Of a stretch of 64,000 bases of DNA, positions 51,767 through 60,852 are shown piece after piece (the first letter of the stretch is position 1; every line of letters starts with the position of its first letter). The DNA is taken from assembly GCA_023150915.1 (NCBI GenBank), contig JAKLKA010000027.1:1-64000 (forward strand), read 5' to 3'. The position numbers and the translations under genes are program-made. The DNA comes from Polyangiaceae bacterium (lineage in GTDB: Bacteria; Myxococcota_A; Polyangia; Polyangiales; Polyangiaceae). Under the pieces are notes generated by a model. The model did not search any database. It was not told where the DNA came from and worked only from the letters and a program-made list of their open reading frames with translations.

Positions 51767-52903
51767 TCACTCGTAGACGAACAAGAAGGGCCCGGGGAAC
51801 AGCCACGAGAGCCCCTCGCGCAGCCGATCGCGCCAGTTCTCCCAGTTGTGGCCGTCGCGGGCCTCGACATAGCGCACGTCCATGCCGGTGGCCTCGAGCA
51901 CCGGGGCAAGGGAGCGGTTCTCGTAGATCAGCGACTCGTACATGCCGCAGCTGATGAAGATGCGCTCGGACATGGCGATGGGCCGGGCGCGCAGCTGGTT
52001 GACGAACGCGACCACCGGATCGAAGAGCGGCCCGCGGTGGTTGCGGTCGCCGATGTCGGTGAACGCGAACGAGCCCGACTGCAGCAGCAGCCGACCGAAG
52101 AAGCCCGGGCGCCGGAGGGCGGTGGAGAGCGACGCCACCGCGCCGAAGCTGGCGCCCATCAGGCAGCGGGACTGCGGGCGGCCGTCGATGGGCAGGGCGC
52201 GTTCGAGCTGGGGCACCACGTCGTCCACGATGAAGGCTGCGTGCCGCTCGTCGTTCGCGTACTCGACCAGCCGATCGGGCGAGCTGGTGAGCGCCACGAT
52301 CATGTCGGGGATCTCGAGCCGGTGCATCAAGTTGTCGAGGACCGTGCCGAGGGCGGCGTAGCGCAGATAGTCGTGGCCGTCGTGCACCACCAAGAGCGGG
52401 TAGCGACGCGTGCGACGAAAGCGCGCCGGCAGGTAGATCTCGAGGCGCCGGCGGCCGAAGGTCTTGGTGTCGAGCCAGAGCTCGTCGATCTTGCCCGGCC
52501 GCGACTCGGGGTCGGGGTGGATCCACGACGGGACCTCGTAGCCCTCGCCGTGGGCCACCGAGTTGGCGCCGAACGGGTCCCGCGCCTTGTGCGGGTTGAG
52601 GGGATCTTGCATCCACTCGCCGTGGCCCCCGCGCACCACCTCGAGCTTGTATTCGACCCGCGATCGGGGCGGCAGCTCGAGGGTCAGGTGCCACACGTCG
52701 GTGCCTTCGATGCGGGCCAGCTGCTGGGACGACGGCAGACCGAACACCCAGTGCTTGAGGTGGATGGCCTCGGCCTCGCCGCGGAACACGAAGGTGATGG
52801 CCGGGCCGTCGACGATGGGGAACGCCCGCCCGGCGAAGAACGCGTCCACGGCCGCCTTGGTGCGGGGCCCCGCCGCCAGCTCGTCGATGGCACGTGCGCT
52901 CAT
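51767..52903 (-). CDS. Enterochelin-esterase-like alpha/beta-hydrolase
   Basis: This 378-residue protein has an N-terminal beta-sandwich (about 20-150; FVFRGEAEAIHLKHWVFG) as found before the hydrolase in Fes-type enterochelin esterases. The C-terminal alpha/beta-hydrolase (about 165-375) has LLVVHDGHDYL, nucleophile CLMGASFGAVAS (G-x-S-x-G) and DGHNWENWRDRL (catalytic His). Known members cleave siderophore ester or amide links. No siderophore gene is present, so the substrate may be the product of the neighbouring ligases. It overlaps the S51-like gene by ATGA. Confidence 0.85.
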   Translation of the reverse strand: MSARAIDELAAGPRTKAAVDAFFAGRAFPIVDGPAITFVFRGEAEAIHLKHWVFGLPSSQQLARIEGTDVWHLTLELPPRSRVEYKLEVVRGGHGEWMQDPLNPHKARDPFGANSVAHGEGYEVPSWIHPDPESRPGKIDELWLDTKTFGRRRLEIYLPARFRRTRRYPLLVVHDGHDYLRYAALGTVLDNLMHRLEIPDMIVALTSSPDRLVEYANDERHAAFIVDDVVPQLERALPIDGRPQSRCLMGASFGAVASLSTALRRPGFFGRLLLQSGSFAFTDIGDRNHRGPLFDPVVAFVNQLRARPIAMSERIFISCGMYESLIYENRSLAPVLEATGMDVRYVEARDGHNWENWRDRLREGLSWLFPGPFLFVYE

Positions 52904-53826
52904 CCGGTCCACCGCTCTTCGATGAAGCCGTCGGCGTCGAGGCGGTGGCACAGGGCGTGGCGCACCTGCCCGCCTTCGACGTGGACGCGCGCGCCGACGT
53001 CCATGGCCACGCAGGTGGCTGGGGCGATGCGCTGAACGAAGCGCGAGATGCCAGCCCGGTCGCCCGAGTCGATGCGATGACGGAAGTCGGGCAGCACCAC
53101 CAGGTCGCGCACCAACCCGAAGCCGCGGTCCAGCACCTCGGCGATGCCGGTGCCGTGGGGCGGGAAGTCGTGGAACAAGAAGATGCGCTCGGTGAGCACC
53201 ATGGCGCCCGCCGCCGCCGCGAACCAGCGCTGGTTCTTGCACAGGCCCACCAGGCCGAACAGCTTCATGCGGTTCAAGAGCGAGACCACGTGGCCGCCCA
53301 TGACCACGACCGCCTCGACGTCGTCCAAGATCGCCGCCAGCTCTTTGCGGTGCCTGGCGATGGCGGGGCGCTCGAAGGGGCGCCAGCGATCGGCAAGCTC
53401 GTCGTGCTTGATCTGACAGCGCTCGAGGTGGTCGCGATCGAGCTGCTTCAGCGCCTCGACCGACTCGATCTGCTCTTCGGCCAAGAGCTCGGGGTCGACG
53501 TGCCGCACGGAGATGGAGCGCGCAGCCTCGAACTCGTGGTCGAGACGGATGCGATAGAAATCGTTCACCAGCCGGAGGCGCCCCTGCTTGGCCTTGTGCG
53601 CGGCGGCGAAGGGCTTGTCTTCGGCAAACACCTGTTCCGACCGGGCGTGCAGGGTCAGGTTCACCGCCTTCATGCCCAGGCTCTCGACCAGGGCTTGGTC
53701 GTCGCTCTCGCGCTCTTGCCAGCCCGCGGTGACCAGCGCCACCGGGCCCTTCACGTGGGCCAGGGCCAGCGCCGCGCCGACGTCGGGCGTGGGCTGCTGC
53801 GGGCCGAGAAGCACGACGGTAGACAC
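52900..53826 (-). CDS. Peptidase S51/class-I amidotransferase-like protein, nucleophile replaced
   Basis: The protein has about 308 residues from GTG 53826. It has a class-I glutamine-amidotransferase-like fold with VVVMGGHVVSLLNRMKLFGL, as in peptidase E/cyanophycinase. In active S51 members a G-x-SAGA segment follows. Here the corresponding segment is WFAAAAGAMVL, with Ala where the catalytic Ser should be. FLFHDFPPHGTG is retained. It may thus be a binding or regulatory paralogue or have a different mechanism. It lies 2 bp after ligase C and overlaps the esterase gene by 4 bp. Confidence 0.72.
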   Translation of the reverse strand: MSTVVLLGPQQPTPDVGAALALAHVKGPVALVTAGWQERESDDQALVESLGMKAVNLTLHARSEQVFAEDKPFAAAHKAKQGRLRLVNDFYRIRLDHEFEAARSISVRHVDPELLAEEQIESVEALKQLDRDHLERCQIKHDELADRWRPFERPAIARHRKELAAILDDVEAVVVMGGHVVSLLNRMKLFGLVGLCKNQRWFAAAAGAMVLTERIFLFHDFPPHGTGIAEVLDRGFGLVRDLVVLPDFRHRIDSGDRAGISRFVQRIAPATCVAMDVGARVHVEGGQVRHALCHRLDADGFIEERWTG

Positions 53827-53828
53827 GC

Positions 53829-55055
53829 TCAGCTCGCCCACACCTTCACGGTCTGACCGACGATGTCCAGCATACGGCGGAGCTCGTCGTAGTTCTCGTG
53901 CTTCATGCGGATCCAGGCGTTGGCCATGTACCCCGCTTCGACCGGCTGGGTGGGGGTGCCCGGCGGCGGCGTGTGGGCGTCGATGATGTGCGGCCCGAAC
54001 GACTTGCCGATGGCGTCGAGCCCGTCGTACCCGCTGATGCGACCGTCTTGGCTGGGGCGCAGCGCGATGATGCCCGCGGCCAGCCGCCGCGACGCGCGCT
54101 GGCTGGGCCGACCGTGGCACACACAGGCGGCCCACTCGCGGTACAGATCCATGTCGTTGCCGACGTTGTACAGATCCCAGGCGCGCACGCCCGGGGGGCG
54201 GCAGCCGATCTCGGAGAACTTGAGCCCCTTCGGACCGAAGAACCACTCCATGTGGGTGGCCGAGGTGCCGATACCCAGCAGCTCGATCACCTTGCGCCCC
54301 ATCCGCTTGACGTCGTCGTAACCGGGCGCGCTGTCGATGCGATTGGTGGCCACGAACTGCGGCGAGATCCAGCGCTTGCGCATGGCCTCGAGCACGTTGG
54401 GGTAGTAGTGCGTGGCGAACTCGTGCACCACGCGACCGTCGATGCAGAGCGTGTCGAAGAAGCCCTCGTGACCCTCGATGAACTCTTCGACGGCCACCGA
54501 GCGGCCCGGCTGGCCCAGCCCGAAGGCCCCCAGCGCCTTGCCGAGATCGGCCAGGCTGTCGGCCCGGATGGCGCCCGATGCACCGGCGGCGTCTCGGGGC
54601 TTCAAGATCACCGGGAAGCCGACCCGCTCGACGAACTCGCGCACCTCGGCGGCGCTTTGCGCCCCGGTCGACGCGGCACAGGGCACGCCGCCCTGGCGCA
54701 GCACTTCTTTCATCGCCGGCTTGTCGCGACACAGGAAGGCGGTCCGCACCGAGGTGCCCGGGATGCCGGCGGCCTCACGCACTTTCGCGATCGGCATGAT
54801 GTGCGCCTCGACCGTGGCCTCGAGCCGGTCGACGTGGGCGCGGCGCTGGATGAAGCGCAGGGCGTCGAGCACGGCGCCCTCGTCGCACACCGAGCTGACC
54901 TCTTCATAATGCAAGAGCCAGCGCTTGAGATCGTCGTCCAGTGAGCCCTTGCTGCCCTCGCCAATGGCGGTGACGGTGGCCCCCACTTCGGCGAGCGCCC
55001 GCACGAAGAGCTTCTGGTTGCCGGGGAAACGGGGCTCGATGAAGACGACGTGCAT
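53829..55055 (-). CDS. ATP-grasp ligase (THMEWF paralogue C)
   Basis: The 408-residue protein starts at ATG 55055 (55070 is possible). It opens MHVVFIEPRFPGNQK and shows DKPAMKEVLRQGGVP, PVILKPRDAAGASGA, VEEFIEGHEGFFDTL and ATHMEWFFGPKGLKFSE then GCRPPGVRAWDLYN. It shares the THMEWF motif and overall layout with paralogues A and B at 40-42.5 kb, which lie on the other side of the cluster. Active residues are intact. It is probably the first ligase of the minus-strand operon. Confidence 0.87.
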   Translation of the reverse strand: MHVVFIEPRFPGNQKLFVRALAEVGATVTAIGEGSKGSLDDDLKRWLLHYEEVSSVCDEGAVLDALRFIQRRAHVDRLEATVEAHIMPIAKVREAAGIPGTSVRTAFLCRDKPAMKEVLRQGGVPCAASTGAQSAAEVREFVERVGFPVILKPRDAAGASGAIRADSLADLGKALGAFGLGQPGRSVAVEEFIEGHEGFFDTLCIDGRVVHEFATHYYPNVLEAMRKRWISPQFVATNRIDSAPGYDDVKRMGRKVIELLGIGTSATHMEWFFGPKGLKFSEIGCRPPGVRAWDLYNVGNDMDLYREWAACVCHGRPSQRASRRLAAGIIALRPSQDGRISGYDGLDAIGKSFGPHIIDAHTPPPGTPTQPVEAGYMANAWIRMKHENYDELRRMLDIVGQTVKVWAS

Positions 55056-55100
55056 GGCGGTTTCTTTCACGAAGGCCCGGGCGCGGGCAAGCGCCCTGGC

Positions 55101-56573
55101 TCACATTGCGACGAGCCGCTGGTAGAGCTCGTCGTATTTCTTGGCTTGCACGGCCCACGAGAAGTTCTGGGCCATGCCGCTTTGCATGATCTTTCGCCAG
55201 GTGGCCGAGTCGCGATAGTGCGCGAGCGCGGTCTCGATGCCCCAGGTGAGGCCCTGAGCGTCGTGGTTCTCGAAGGGGAACCCGGTGCCGCGACCCGTAC
55301 GGGGGTCGAACAGCTGCACCGTGTCGCGCAGGCCGCCGGTCTTGTGCACGATGGGCACGGTGCCGTAACGCAGGCTGTACAGCTGGTTCAGCCCGCACGG
55401 CTCGTAGCGCGAGGGCATCACGAACATGTCGGCGCCCGCCTCGATCAGGTGAGCCAGCTCGTTGTTGTAGCCGCGGTAGAAGCACACCTGCCGGGGGAAC
55501 GTGCGCTGGAGCGCGGCATACATCTCTTCCAGGTGGTGCTCGCCGCTGCCCAGCGCCACGAACTGAAAGGCATGGCGGCGCAAGAGGCGGCCCAGCACGC
55601 CGGCGAGCAGGTCGAGGCCCTTCTGCCCGACCATGCGCGTCACCGAGCCGAGCACCGGCGTGCCGCGGTGGTAGGGCAGGCCCAGCTTCTCGAGCAACAC
55701 CGCCTTGTTCCGCTCTTTGCCGGCCAGGTTGGTGTGGCCGTACGCGTGGGGAATGAGCGGATCGTTCTCGGGGTTCCACTCGTCGTAGTCCACGCCGTTC
55801 AAGATGCCGACGATGGTCGAGCTGCGCATGCGCAAGAAGGGGTCGAGCCCCGCGCCGTGCTCGGGCGTCTGGATCTCTCGCGAGTAGCTGGGGCTGACCG
55901 TGGTGATGCCGTCGGCGTAGAGCACACCGTGCAAGAGGAAGCTGAGGTGCCCTTGCTTCAAATAGTCTTGGTGAAACAGGTGGGCCGCGCGCCCGAGCCC
56001 GGTCTCGGGCAGCACGTGCGCGGGGAAGGTGCCTTGGTACTGCAGGTTGTGGATGGTGAGCAGCGTGCGCGCGCGTGACAGCACCGGATCGCGGGCGTAG
56101 CTGGTCTTCAGCGCCAGCGGCACGAGCGCGGTCTGCCAGTCGTGGCAGTGGACCACGTCCGGCGCGAAGCGCATCTGGCGGCAGGCCTCGAGCGCGGCGT
56201 ACGACAGCACCAGAAAGCGCAGGTGCTCGTCGCCGTCGGCGGTGTAGATGCTGGCGCGCGAGAACAGCTCGGGGCTGTAGACGAAGAACACCTCGAGGTC
56301 GGTGCCGGGTTGAAGCGCGCTGGCAATGCCCACGGTGAAGCGCCGCGGCCCGAGCTGGATGCGTACCGGGCCGAGGCCGGGCACCGGCCGCAGGCGGTAC
56401 TTGCGCCGGTCGATCTGGGAATAGGCCGGCAAGAACACGCGCACGTCGTGCCCCAGCCGGTGCATCTGGCGCGGCAACGCGCCCAGCACGTCTGCGAGCC
56501 CCCCCGTCTTGGCGAATGGCGCCACTTCTGGCGCGATGTACAGGAGCCGCACGGGAGCCGGAGAATGACACAT
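55101..56573 (-). CDS. glgA: Glycogen/starch synthase (GT5)
   Basis: This 490-residue protein starts at ATG 56573. It has the GT5 signatures: LLYIAPEVAPFAKTGGLADV (nucleotide-sugar KTGGL), PDVVHCHDWQTALVPL, GILNGVDYDEWNP, RMVGQKGLDLL and MPSRYEPCGLNQLYSLRYGTVPIV (E-x(7)-E region). It adds glucose from ADP- or UDP-glucose to glycogen. Its stop is 46 bp upstream of ligase C. It is divergent from the kinase gene, with 83 bp between starts. No other glycogen genes are in the window. Confidence 0.93.
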   Translation of the reverse strand: MCHSPAPVRLLYIAPEVAPFAKTGGLADVLGALPRQMHRLGHDVRVFLPAYSQIDRRKYRLRPVPGLGPVRIQLGPRRFTVGIASALQPGTDLEVFFVYSPELFSRASIYTADGDEHLRFLVLSYAALEACRQMRFAPDVVHCHDWQTALVPLALKTSYARDPVLSRARTLLTIHNLQYQGTFPAHVLPETGLGRAAHLFHQDYLKQGHLSFLLHGVLYADGITTVSPSYSREIQTPEHGAGLDPFLRMRSSTIVGILNGVDYDEWNPENDPLIPHAYGHTNLAGKERNKAVLLEKLGLPYHRGTPVLGSVTRMVGQKGLDLLAGVLGRLLRRHAFQFVALGSGEHHLEEMYAALQRTFPRQVCFYRGYNNELAHLIEAGADMFVMPSRYEPCGLNQLYSLRYGTVPIVHKTGGLRDTVQLFDPRTGRGTGFPFENHDAQGLTWGIETALAHYRDSATWRKIMQSGMAQNFSWAVQAKKYDELYQRLVAM

Positions 56574-56656
56574 TGCGCGGGGCGTGTCGCGGGCTTCGCG
56601 CGGCCACGCGCGCGGGCGCACTAGCGGGCGCCGGCCGGCCGCACCACAATGCCCGG

Positions 56657-58159
56657 GTGAGCATGGTGGTTGGCGAAGTCGTGGGGGGCCGCTATCGCAT
56701 CGACGCGGTGCTGGGCGGTGGCGGGTTTGGCGCCGTGTATCGCGCCACACAGCTGAACCTGAATCGCGCCGTGGCGCTCAAGGTGCTGCACGCGGGCCTG
56801 GTGGTGACCGAGGGCGCTCTCGAGCGCTTCCGCCACGAGGCCGAGCTGGCGCAGCAGCTGAAGAGCCCGAACACGGTGCGGGTCTACGACTTCGGCACCA
56901 CCGAGCGCGGCTTGCCGTTCATCGTTTGGGAATTCCTGGAAGGGCGCCCGCTGGACGCGGTGCTGGCGGCCGAAGGGCCCATGCCCCCGGCGCGAGCGGC
57001 GCACGTCACGCGGCAGATCCTGAAGGCGTTGATGGAGGCACACGCCACCGGGATCGTGCACCGCGACATCAAGCCCGCGAACGTGGTGCTCACCGACTTC
57101 CCCGGCGAGCGCGACTTCGTCAAGGTGCTGGACTTCGGCATTGCGAAAGACACACGCGGCGACAGCGCCCCGATGACCATCGGGGCCTCGCCCCTGGGCA
57201 CGCCGGCGTACATGTCCCCCGAGCAGGTGAAGAACGAGCCGGTGGGTGCCGGCGCCGATCTGTACGCGCTGGGGCTCACCCTGGCCGAGCTCTTGTCGGG
57301 CCGGGTGGTGGTGCAGGGCCGGTCGCTGGCCGAGGTGCTCTGGACCCACTCGTCGGCCGAGCCGCTGGCGCTGCCCGCGGAAGTGCTCTCGGGCCCTCTG
57401 GGGGGCGTGGTCCAACGCGCCACCCAGAAGTCGGTGGCCCTGCGCTATCGCACCGCCGCCGACATGCTGATGGACCTGGAGCGGATCGCCGGGGTCTCTG
57501 GCCCGAGCGTGCCCGCGTCGGCCATGGCCGCGACGCTGAACGCCCAGGGCTCGCAGCCGCCACCCACGCCGCTGTCGCCGGTCTACCCGCAGCCGCTTCA
57601 GACCGCGAATGGCGTGCAGGTCACCACCTTGGCCCCGCAGTCGCAGCAATCGGGCAACAGCGTGGCCCTGGCGCTCTTCGCCGGCTTCGTGGTGCTGGGC
57701 TTGTTCGTGGTGCTGGCCGCAGGCGGCGCCGTGTTCTTCTTGCGCGGGGCCCCGGCTGCACCGGGCGCTGGTGCGGCGCCGGTGAGCGCACCCGCCCCGC
57801 CCGCCGGTGGCGAGTCGACCGAGCTCGGGGCGCGCAGCGGCAAGGGCTTCGACGGCATCGGCCCCACCATCATCTCGAAGCGCATTGCACCCGCCGGCTG
57901 GAAGCTGGCAAGCGAGCCGATCAAGAACATCGAAGGCACGTTCACGTCGTCGGCGCTGGAGATCAGCCGTGGCACCGACAAGGGAGCGATCACCATCTAT
58001 CGCTTCGACGACGAAGACGAGGCCAAGAAATTCCTGGCAGTGCTGCGTCAGAAGCGCGGCAGCGCCGTGGAGCGCCAGAGCGCGGCCATCGTGGAGGTCA
58101 TGATTCCGCAGAACGAGGCAGAAGCGCTGAAGCTGGTGGGGCTGATCAAGGGGGGTTAG
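56657..58159 (+). CDS. Ser/Thr protein kinase with C-terminal TM and extracytoplasmic domain
   Basis: The 500-residue protein starts at GTG 56657 (ATG 56663 is possible). The kinase domain (about 12-280) has LGGGGFGAVYRA, VALKVLH, HRDIKPANV, DFGIAKD and GTPAYMSPEQ; all catalytic residues are intact. A Pro/Gln linker leads to one TM helix (about 333-357; VALALFAGFVVLGLFVVLAAGG). A C-terminal domain of about 130 residues (GWKLASEPIKNIE, KGAITIYRFDDEDEAKKFL) outside the membrane could sense a signal. It is divergent from glgA. Confidence 0.93.
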   Translation: MSMVVGEVVGGRYRIDAVLGGGGFGAVYRATQLNLNRAVALKVLHAGLVVTEGALERFRHEAELAQQLKSPNTVRVYDFGTTERGLPFIVWEFLEGRPLDAVLAAEGPMPPARAAHVTRQILKALMEAHATGIVHRDIKPANVVLTDFPGERDFVKVLDFGIAKDTRGDSAPMTIGASPLGTPAYMSPEQVKNEPVGAGADLYALGLTLAELLSGRVVVQGRSLAEVLWTHSSAEPLALPAEVLSGPLGGVVQRATQKSVALRYRTAADMLMDLERIAGVSGPSVPASAMAATLNAQGSQPPPTPLSPVYPQPLQTANGVQVTTLAPQSQQSGNSVALALFAGFVVLGLFVVLAAGGAVFFLRGAPAAPGAGAAPVSAPAPPAGGESTELGARSGKGFDGIGPTIISKRIAPAGWKLASEPIKNIEGTFTSSALEISRGTDKGAITIYRFDDEDEAKKFLAVLRQKRGSAVERQSAAIVEVMIPQNEAEALKLVGLIKGG

Positions 58160-58183
58160 CCCGCGACGCGCCGGCGCCGACCG

Positions 58184-58636
58184 TCACTTCTGCAGGCGTG
58201 ACTTGAGCTCGGCCAGCTCGTCATCGACCGAGCTGTCTGGCTCCAGAGCCTTGATGGCGGGCTGCACCCGGGCCTTCGGTGCCAGACGCTCGGGCGCCTT
58301 CTTGGAAGCGACGGAGCTTTGCTTCGGGGCGCGGCGCTTGCGCCAGCGATGCCGCCCATACAGCCCGAGCAGACCGACCACCCCGGCCAGCAGGAAGTAC
58401 GGCCAGTAGTTGAGCACCAGGCCGACCGCACCCAGCACGAGGAAGAGCCCCACCACGCCATAGAGCATCAGCTTGCGGCGCTTCTTCTTCTGCTCTTCGG
58501 CCTCGCGGGCCTCGCGGGCCTCGCGCTCTTCATCCGTAGAAAACGCGTCCTCGAGCGCGCGCCCGGCGACGCGCCGGGCCTGAGACAGCGCCGCCGACGC
58601 GCCGAGCTCTTCCGCGGCTTTCTTCAAGTCCGACAT
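58184..58636 (-). CDS. Small membrane protein
   Basis: The 150-residue protein starts at ATG 58636 (MSDLKKAAEELGASAA). An N-terminal basic/acidic helix (EEREAREAREAEEQKKKRR) precedes two close TM helices (about 55-72 and 77-93, LMLYGVVGLFLVLGAVGLVL, YFLLAGVVGLLGLYG) and a Lys/Arg-rich tail. The helix-membrane-tail layout is common in membrane scaffold proteins. No family is recognised. It converges with the kinase gene (24-bp gap). Confidence 0.65.
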   Translation of the reverse strand: MSDLKKAAEELGASAALSQARRVAGRALEDAFSTDEEREAREAREAEEQKKKRRKLMLYGVVGLFLVLGAVGLVLNYWPYFLLAGVVGLLGLYGRHRWRKRRAPKQSSVASKKAPERLAPKARVQPAIKALEPDSSVDDELAELKSRLQK

Positions 58637-58745
58637 GCGCGCCTGCGCAGCATGCGCCGGGCCGCTCGCCGGAGGCAACCGGCAGGGCTCCGTGATAATC
58701 TATCTTGGGCTCGGATCGTCTCTGGTCCGGTCCAGGAGAGTTCGG

Positions 58746-60650
58746 ATGCGCGCTTACTTCTCGGGGTGGACGCTGGGGCTCGGGGCGCTGGTCGCGGTCG
58801 CTTGCGGCGGCGAGGAATTCGCGGCCACCGGCACCGGCGGGGCCAGCTCGGGGGGCGCCACCACCGGCGGCACCGGCGGCACCGGCGGCTCGACGACCGG
58901 CGGGGTCGGCGGCGCCGCGGGCAGCGGCGGCAGCGCGGGCTCGGGCGGCAGCGCGGGCTCGGGCGGCAGCGCGGGCTCGGGCGGAACCGGGGGCGCCGAC
59001 GGCGGCTGCACGGACGGCGACAACGACGGGCAGACCACCTGCGCCGGCGATTGCGACGACGCCGACCCGACCGTGAAGCTGGGCGCGAAGGAGATCTGCG
59101 GCGACACCAAGGACAACGACTGCAAGAACGGGGCAGACGACGCGTGCAACGGGATGGGTGCCTTCGTCTCGGTGAAGGCGGGCGACGACAAGAACCCCGG
59201 CACCAAGGCCAAGCCCGTGAAGACCATCATGAAGGGCATCGCCAACGCGAACGCCATTCGCCAGGGGTTTGGCGCGCCCAACGCCAAGATCGAGGTGTTC
59301 ATCGCGCAGGGCACCTACAACACCGAGAAGGTGACACTGACCGAAGGCATCAGCCTGATCGGCGGGCACCAGTGCGACAGCACCAGCAACTGCACCTGGG
59401 CTTCGGATCCGACCCAGTTCGAGAGCGTCATCGAGGCAGTGGACTACGAAGGCACGCTGGCCGGGCACACCATCACACGCGGCACGCTGCTCGAGAAGCT
59501 GACCCTGGAGGGCAAAGACGGAAGCCCCCCCGGCGGCAGCTTCGGCTCGACGGCCGTGATGCTCGACGGCGGCAGCCCGACCATCGCCAACTGCAAGCTG
59601 GACGCGCCCGACGCTACGGGCGGGTGGCCGCAGGGCCGTTCGGCCGCGATCTTCATCGCGTGGACCAGCGACGCGCTCGGACCACTGATCATGGCCAACA
59701 CCATCGCGGGCGGAAAGTCCGAGTGGGCCCACGGCATCTTGATGGCCAATCGGCCCGGGCAAACCAAGGTCAGCAACGCCGAAATCCTGAACAACGCCGT
59801 CGTGGGCGGCACCGGCAACGCGGGAAGCGCCGGCATTGCGTTCGAAAACTCGGGATCGAACACCAAGATCGTGGGCAACGACGTGAGCGCGGGGTCGTCG
59901 GCGGCCGCGTGGGCATTCGGCATCGGCGGCGCCGGCACTGCGACCATCGACCGGAATCGGGTCAACCTGCCGGGCTGGACCGCGAAGTGCAACGGCAGCG
60001 GGCGCTGCGGGGGGATCGCGTGCGAGAGCTGCACGGGTACCATCACCAACAACGTGGTGTTCGGGGCCGACGCGCCGACCAGCTCGGCGCTGCACCTGGG
60101 CGAGGCCGAGAAACAGGCCGGAAGCGTGGTGGTCCACTCGAACTACCTGAACGGCGCCGGGAGCACCGCGGGGGGCTCGAAGAGCTCGGCGCTGAGCCTG
60201 GAGATCGGGGCCTGCACCAGCTGCGGCTTCAAGGGCAAGACGGGGCGCATTCGCGGCAACATCTTGGACATGGGCGTGGCGCAGAACCGCTGCGGGGTGT
60301 TCGAGACCGCGCCGAGCGGCAAGCAGATGCACCCCGAGGCCTTCGAGTACAACTGGTTCGCGCTCGCGGGCTCGCCCACCACCCCCTGCCTCTACTCGAT
60401 GTACGACGGCGCGAACGCGCAGACCTATTCCACCGCCGCCGCAGTGGACACCGGCCTGTCTGCCAAGTGCTCGGCCAAGGCAAGCCAGCAGGGTGACCCG
60501 ATGGTGGACAGCGCCAACAAGTACCACCTGAAGGCGGGCTCGCCGTGCATCGACAAGAGCACGAACAACGAGGCGCCGAGCAAGGACATGGACGGGCAGA
60601 CCCGCCCGATGGGCAGCGGCTTCGACATCGGACCGGACGAGGCGGGGTGA
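58746..60650 (+). CDS. Large beta-helix lipoprotein with MopE-like Ca-binding segment
   Basis: The 634-residue protein starts at ATG 58746. A lipoprotein signal (LGALVAVACGG) is followed by a Gly/Ser/Ala linker (about 25-90). A Cys/Asp-rich segment DGDNDGQTTCAGDCDDADP then CGDTKDNDCKNGADDAC matches MopE-like calcium-binding repeats. From about residue 130 right-handed beta-helix strands run to the C-terminus (DGGSPTIANCKL, MANTIAGGKS, GNILDMGVAQNRCG). It is likely a surface adhesin or polysaccharide-active protein; no catalytic residues are assigned. Confidence 0.85.
   Translation: MRAYFSGWTLGLGALVAVACGGEEFAATGTGGASSGGATTGGTGGTGGSTTGGVGGAAGSGGSAGSGGSAGSGGSAGSGGTGGADGGCTDGDNDGQTTCAGDCDDADPTVKLGAKEICGDTKDNDCKNGADDACNGMGAFVSVKAGDDKNPGTKAKPVKTIMKGIANANAIRQGFGAPNAKIEVFIAQGTYNTEKVTLTEGISLIGGHQCDSTSNCTWASDPTQFESVIEAVDYEGTLAGHTITRGTLLEKLTLEGKDGSPPGGSFGSTAVMLDGGSPTIANCKLDAPDATGGWPQGRSAAIFIAWTSDALGPLIMANTIAGGKSEWAHGILMANRPGQTKVSNAEILNNAVVGGTGNAGSAGIAFENSGSNTKIVGNDVSAGSSAAAWAFGIGGAGTATIDRNRVNLPGWTAKCNGSGRCGGIACESCTGTITNNVVFGADAPTSSALHLGEAEKQAGSVVVHSNYLNGAGSTAGGSKSSALSLEIGACTSCGFKGKTGRIRGNILDMGVAQNRCGVFETAPSGKQMHPEAFEYNWFALAGSPTTPCLYSMYDGANAQTYSTAAAVDTGLSAKCSAKASQQGDPMVDSANKYHLKAGSPCIDKSTNNEAPSKDMDGQTRPMGSGFDIGPDEAG
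58926..58979 (+). repeat. 18-bp tandem repeat in lipoprotein linker
   Basis: GGCGGCAGCGCGGGCTCG occurs three times in a row (58926-58943, 58944-58961, 58962-58979), encoding GGSAGS units of the linker. The identity includes synonymous positions, so the linker length is likely variable. Confidence 0.85.
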
Positions 60651-60852
60651 CCAGGTAATCGGCGCAGCCGCTACCAAACCGCCGCAGGCCGCCTTCGTTG
60701 CCGCGCCGGGCGACGTCATCGGATCAAGCGGAGCGAGCGCCGGGGAGGGGTCGGCCGCGCGCAGGCGGCAGAGCCGCCGAGCACGAACGGGGGGTGGGCA
60801 ACCCGAACCGCTCCGTTGCGAAGATCCGAACCGCCCCGTACCCTCGGGCCCG
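60651..60852. other. Intergenic region
   Basis: About 200 bp between the beta-helix lipoprotein and the DsbA-fold gene. A short inverted repeat, GGCGGCAGAGCCGCC, lies near 60765-60779 and could be a terminator stem. I see no gene. Confidence 0.4.

Noticed and set aside
51767-52903. A siderophore (enterobactin-type) system
   Set aside because: Only the Fes-like esterase resembles such a system. No NRPS, isochorismate or TonB-receptor genes are present in the window.
58870-59000. Repeats that could look like a CRISPR array or micro-satellite region
   Set aside because: They are coding repeats of Gly/Ser/Ala linkers in a lipoprotein with no spacers; no cas genes are present anywhere in the window.
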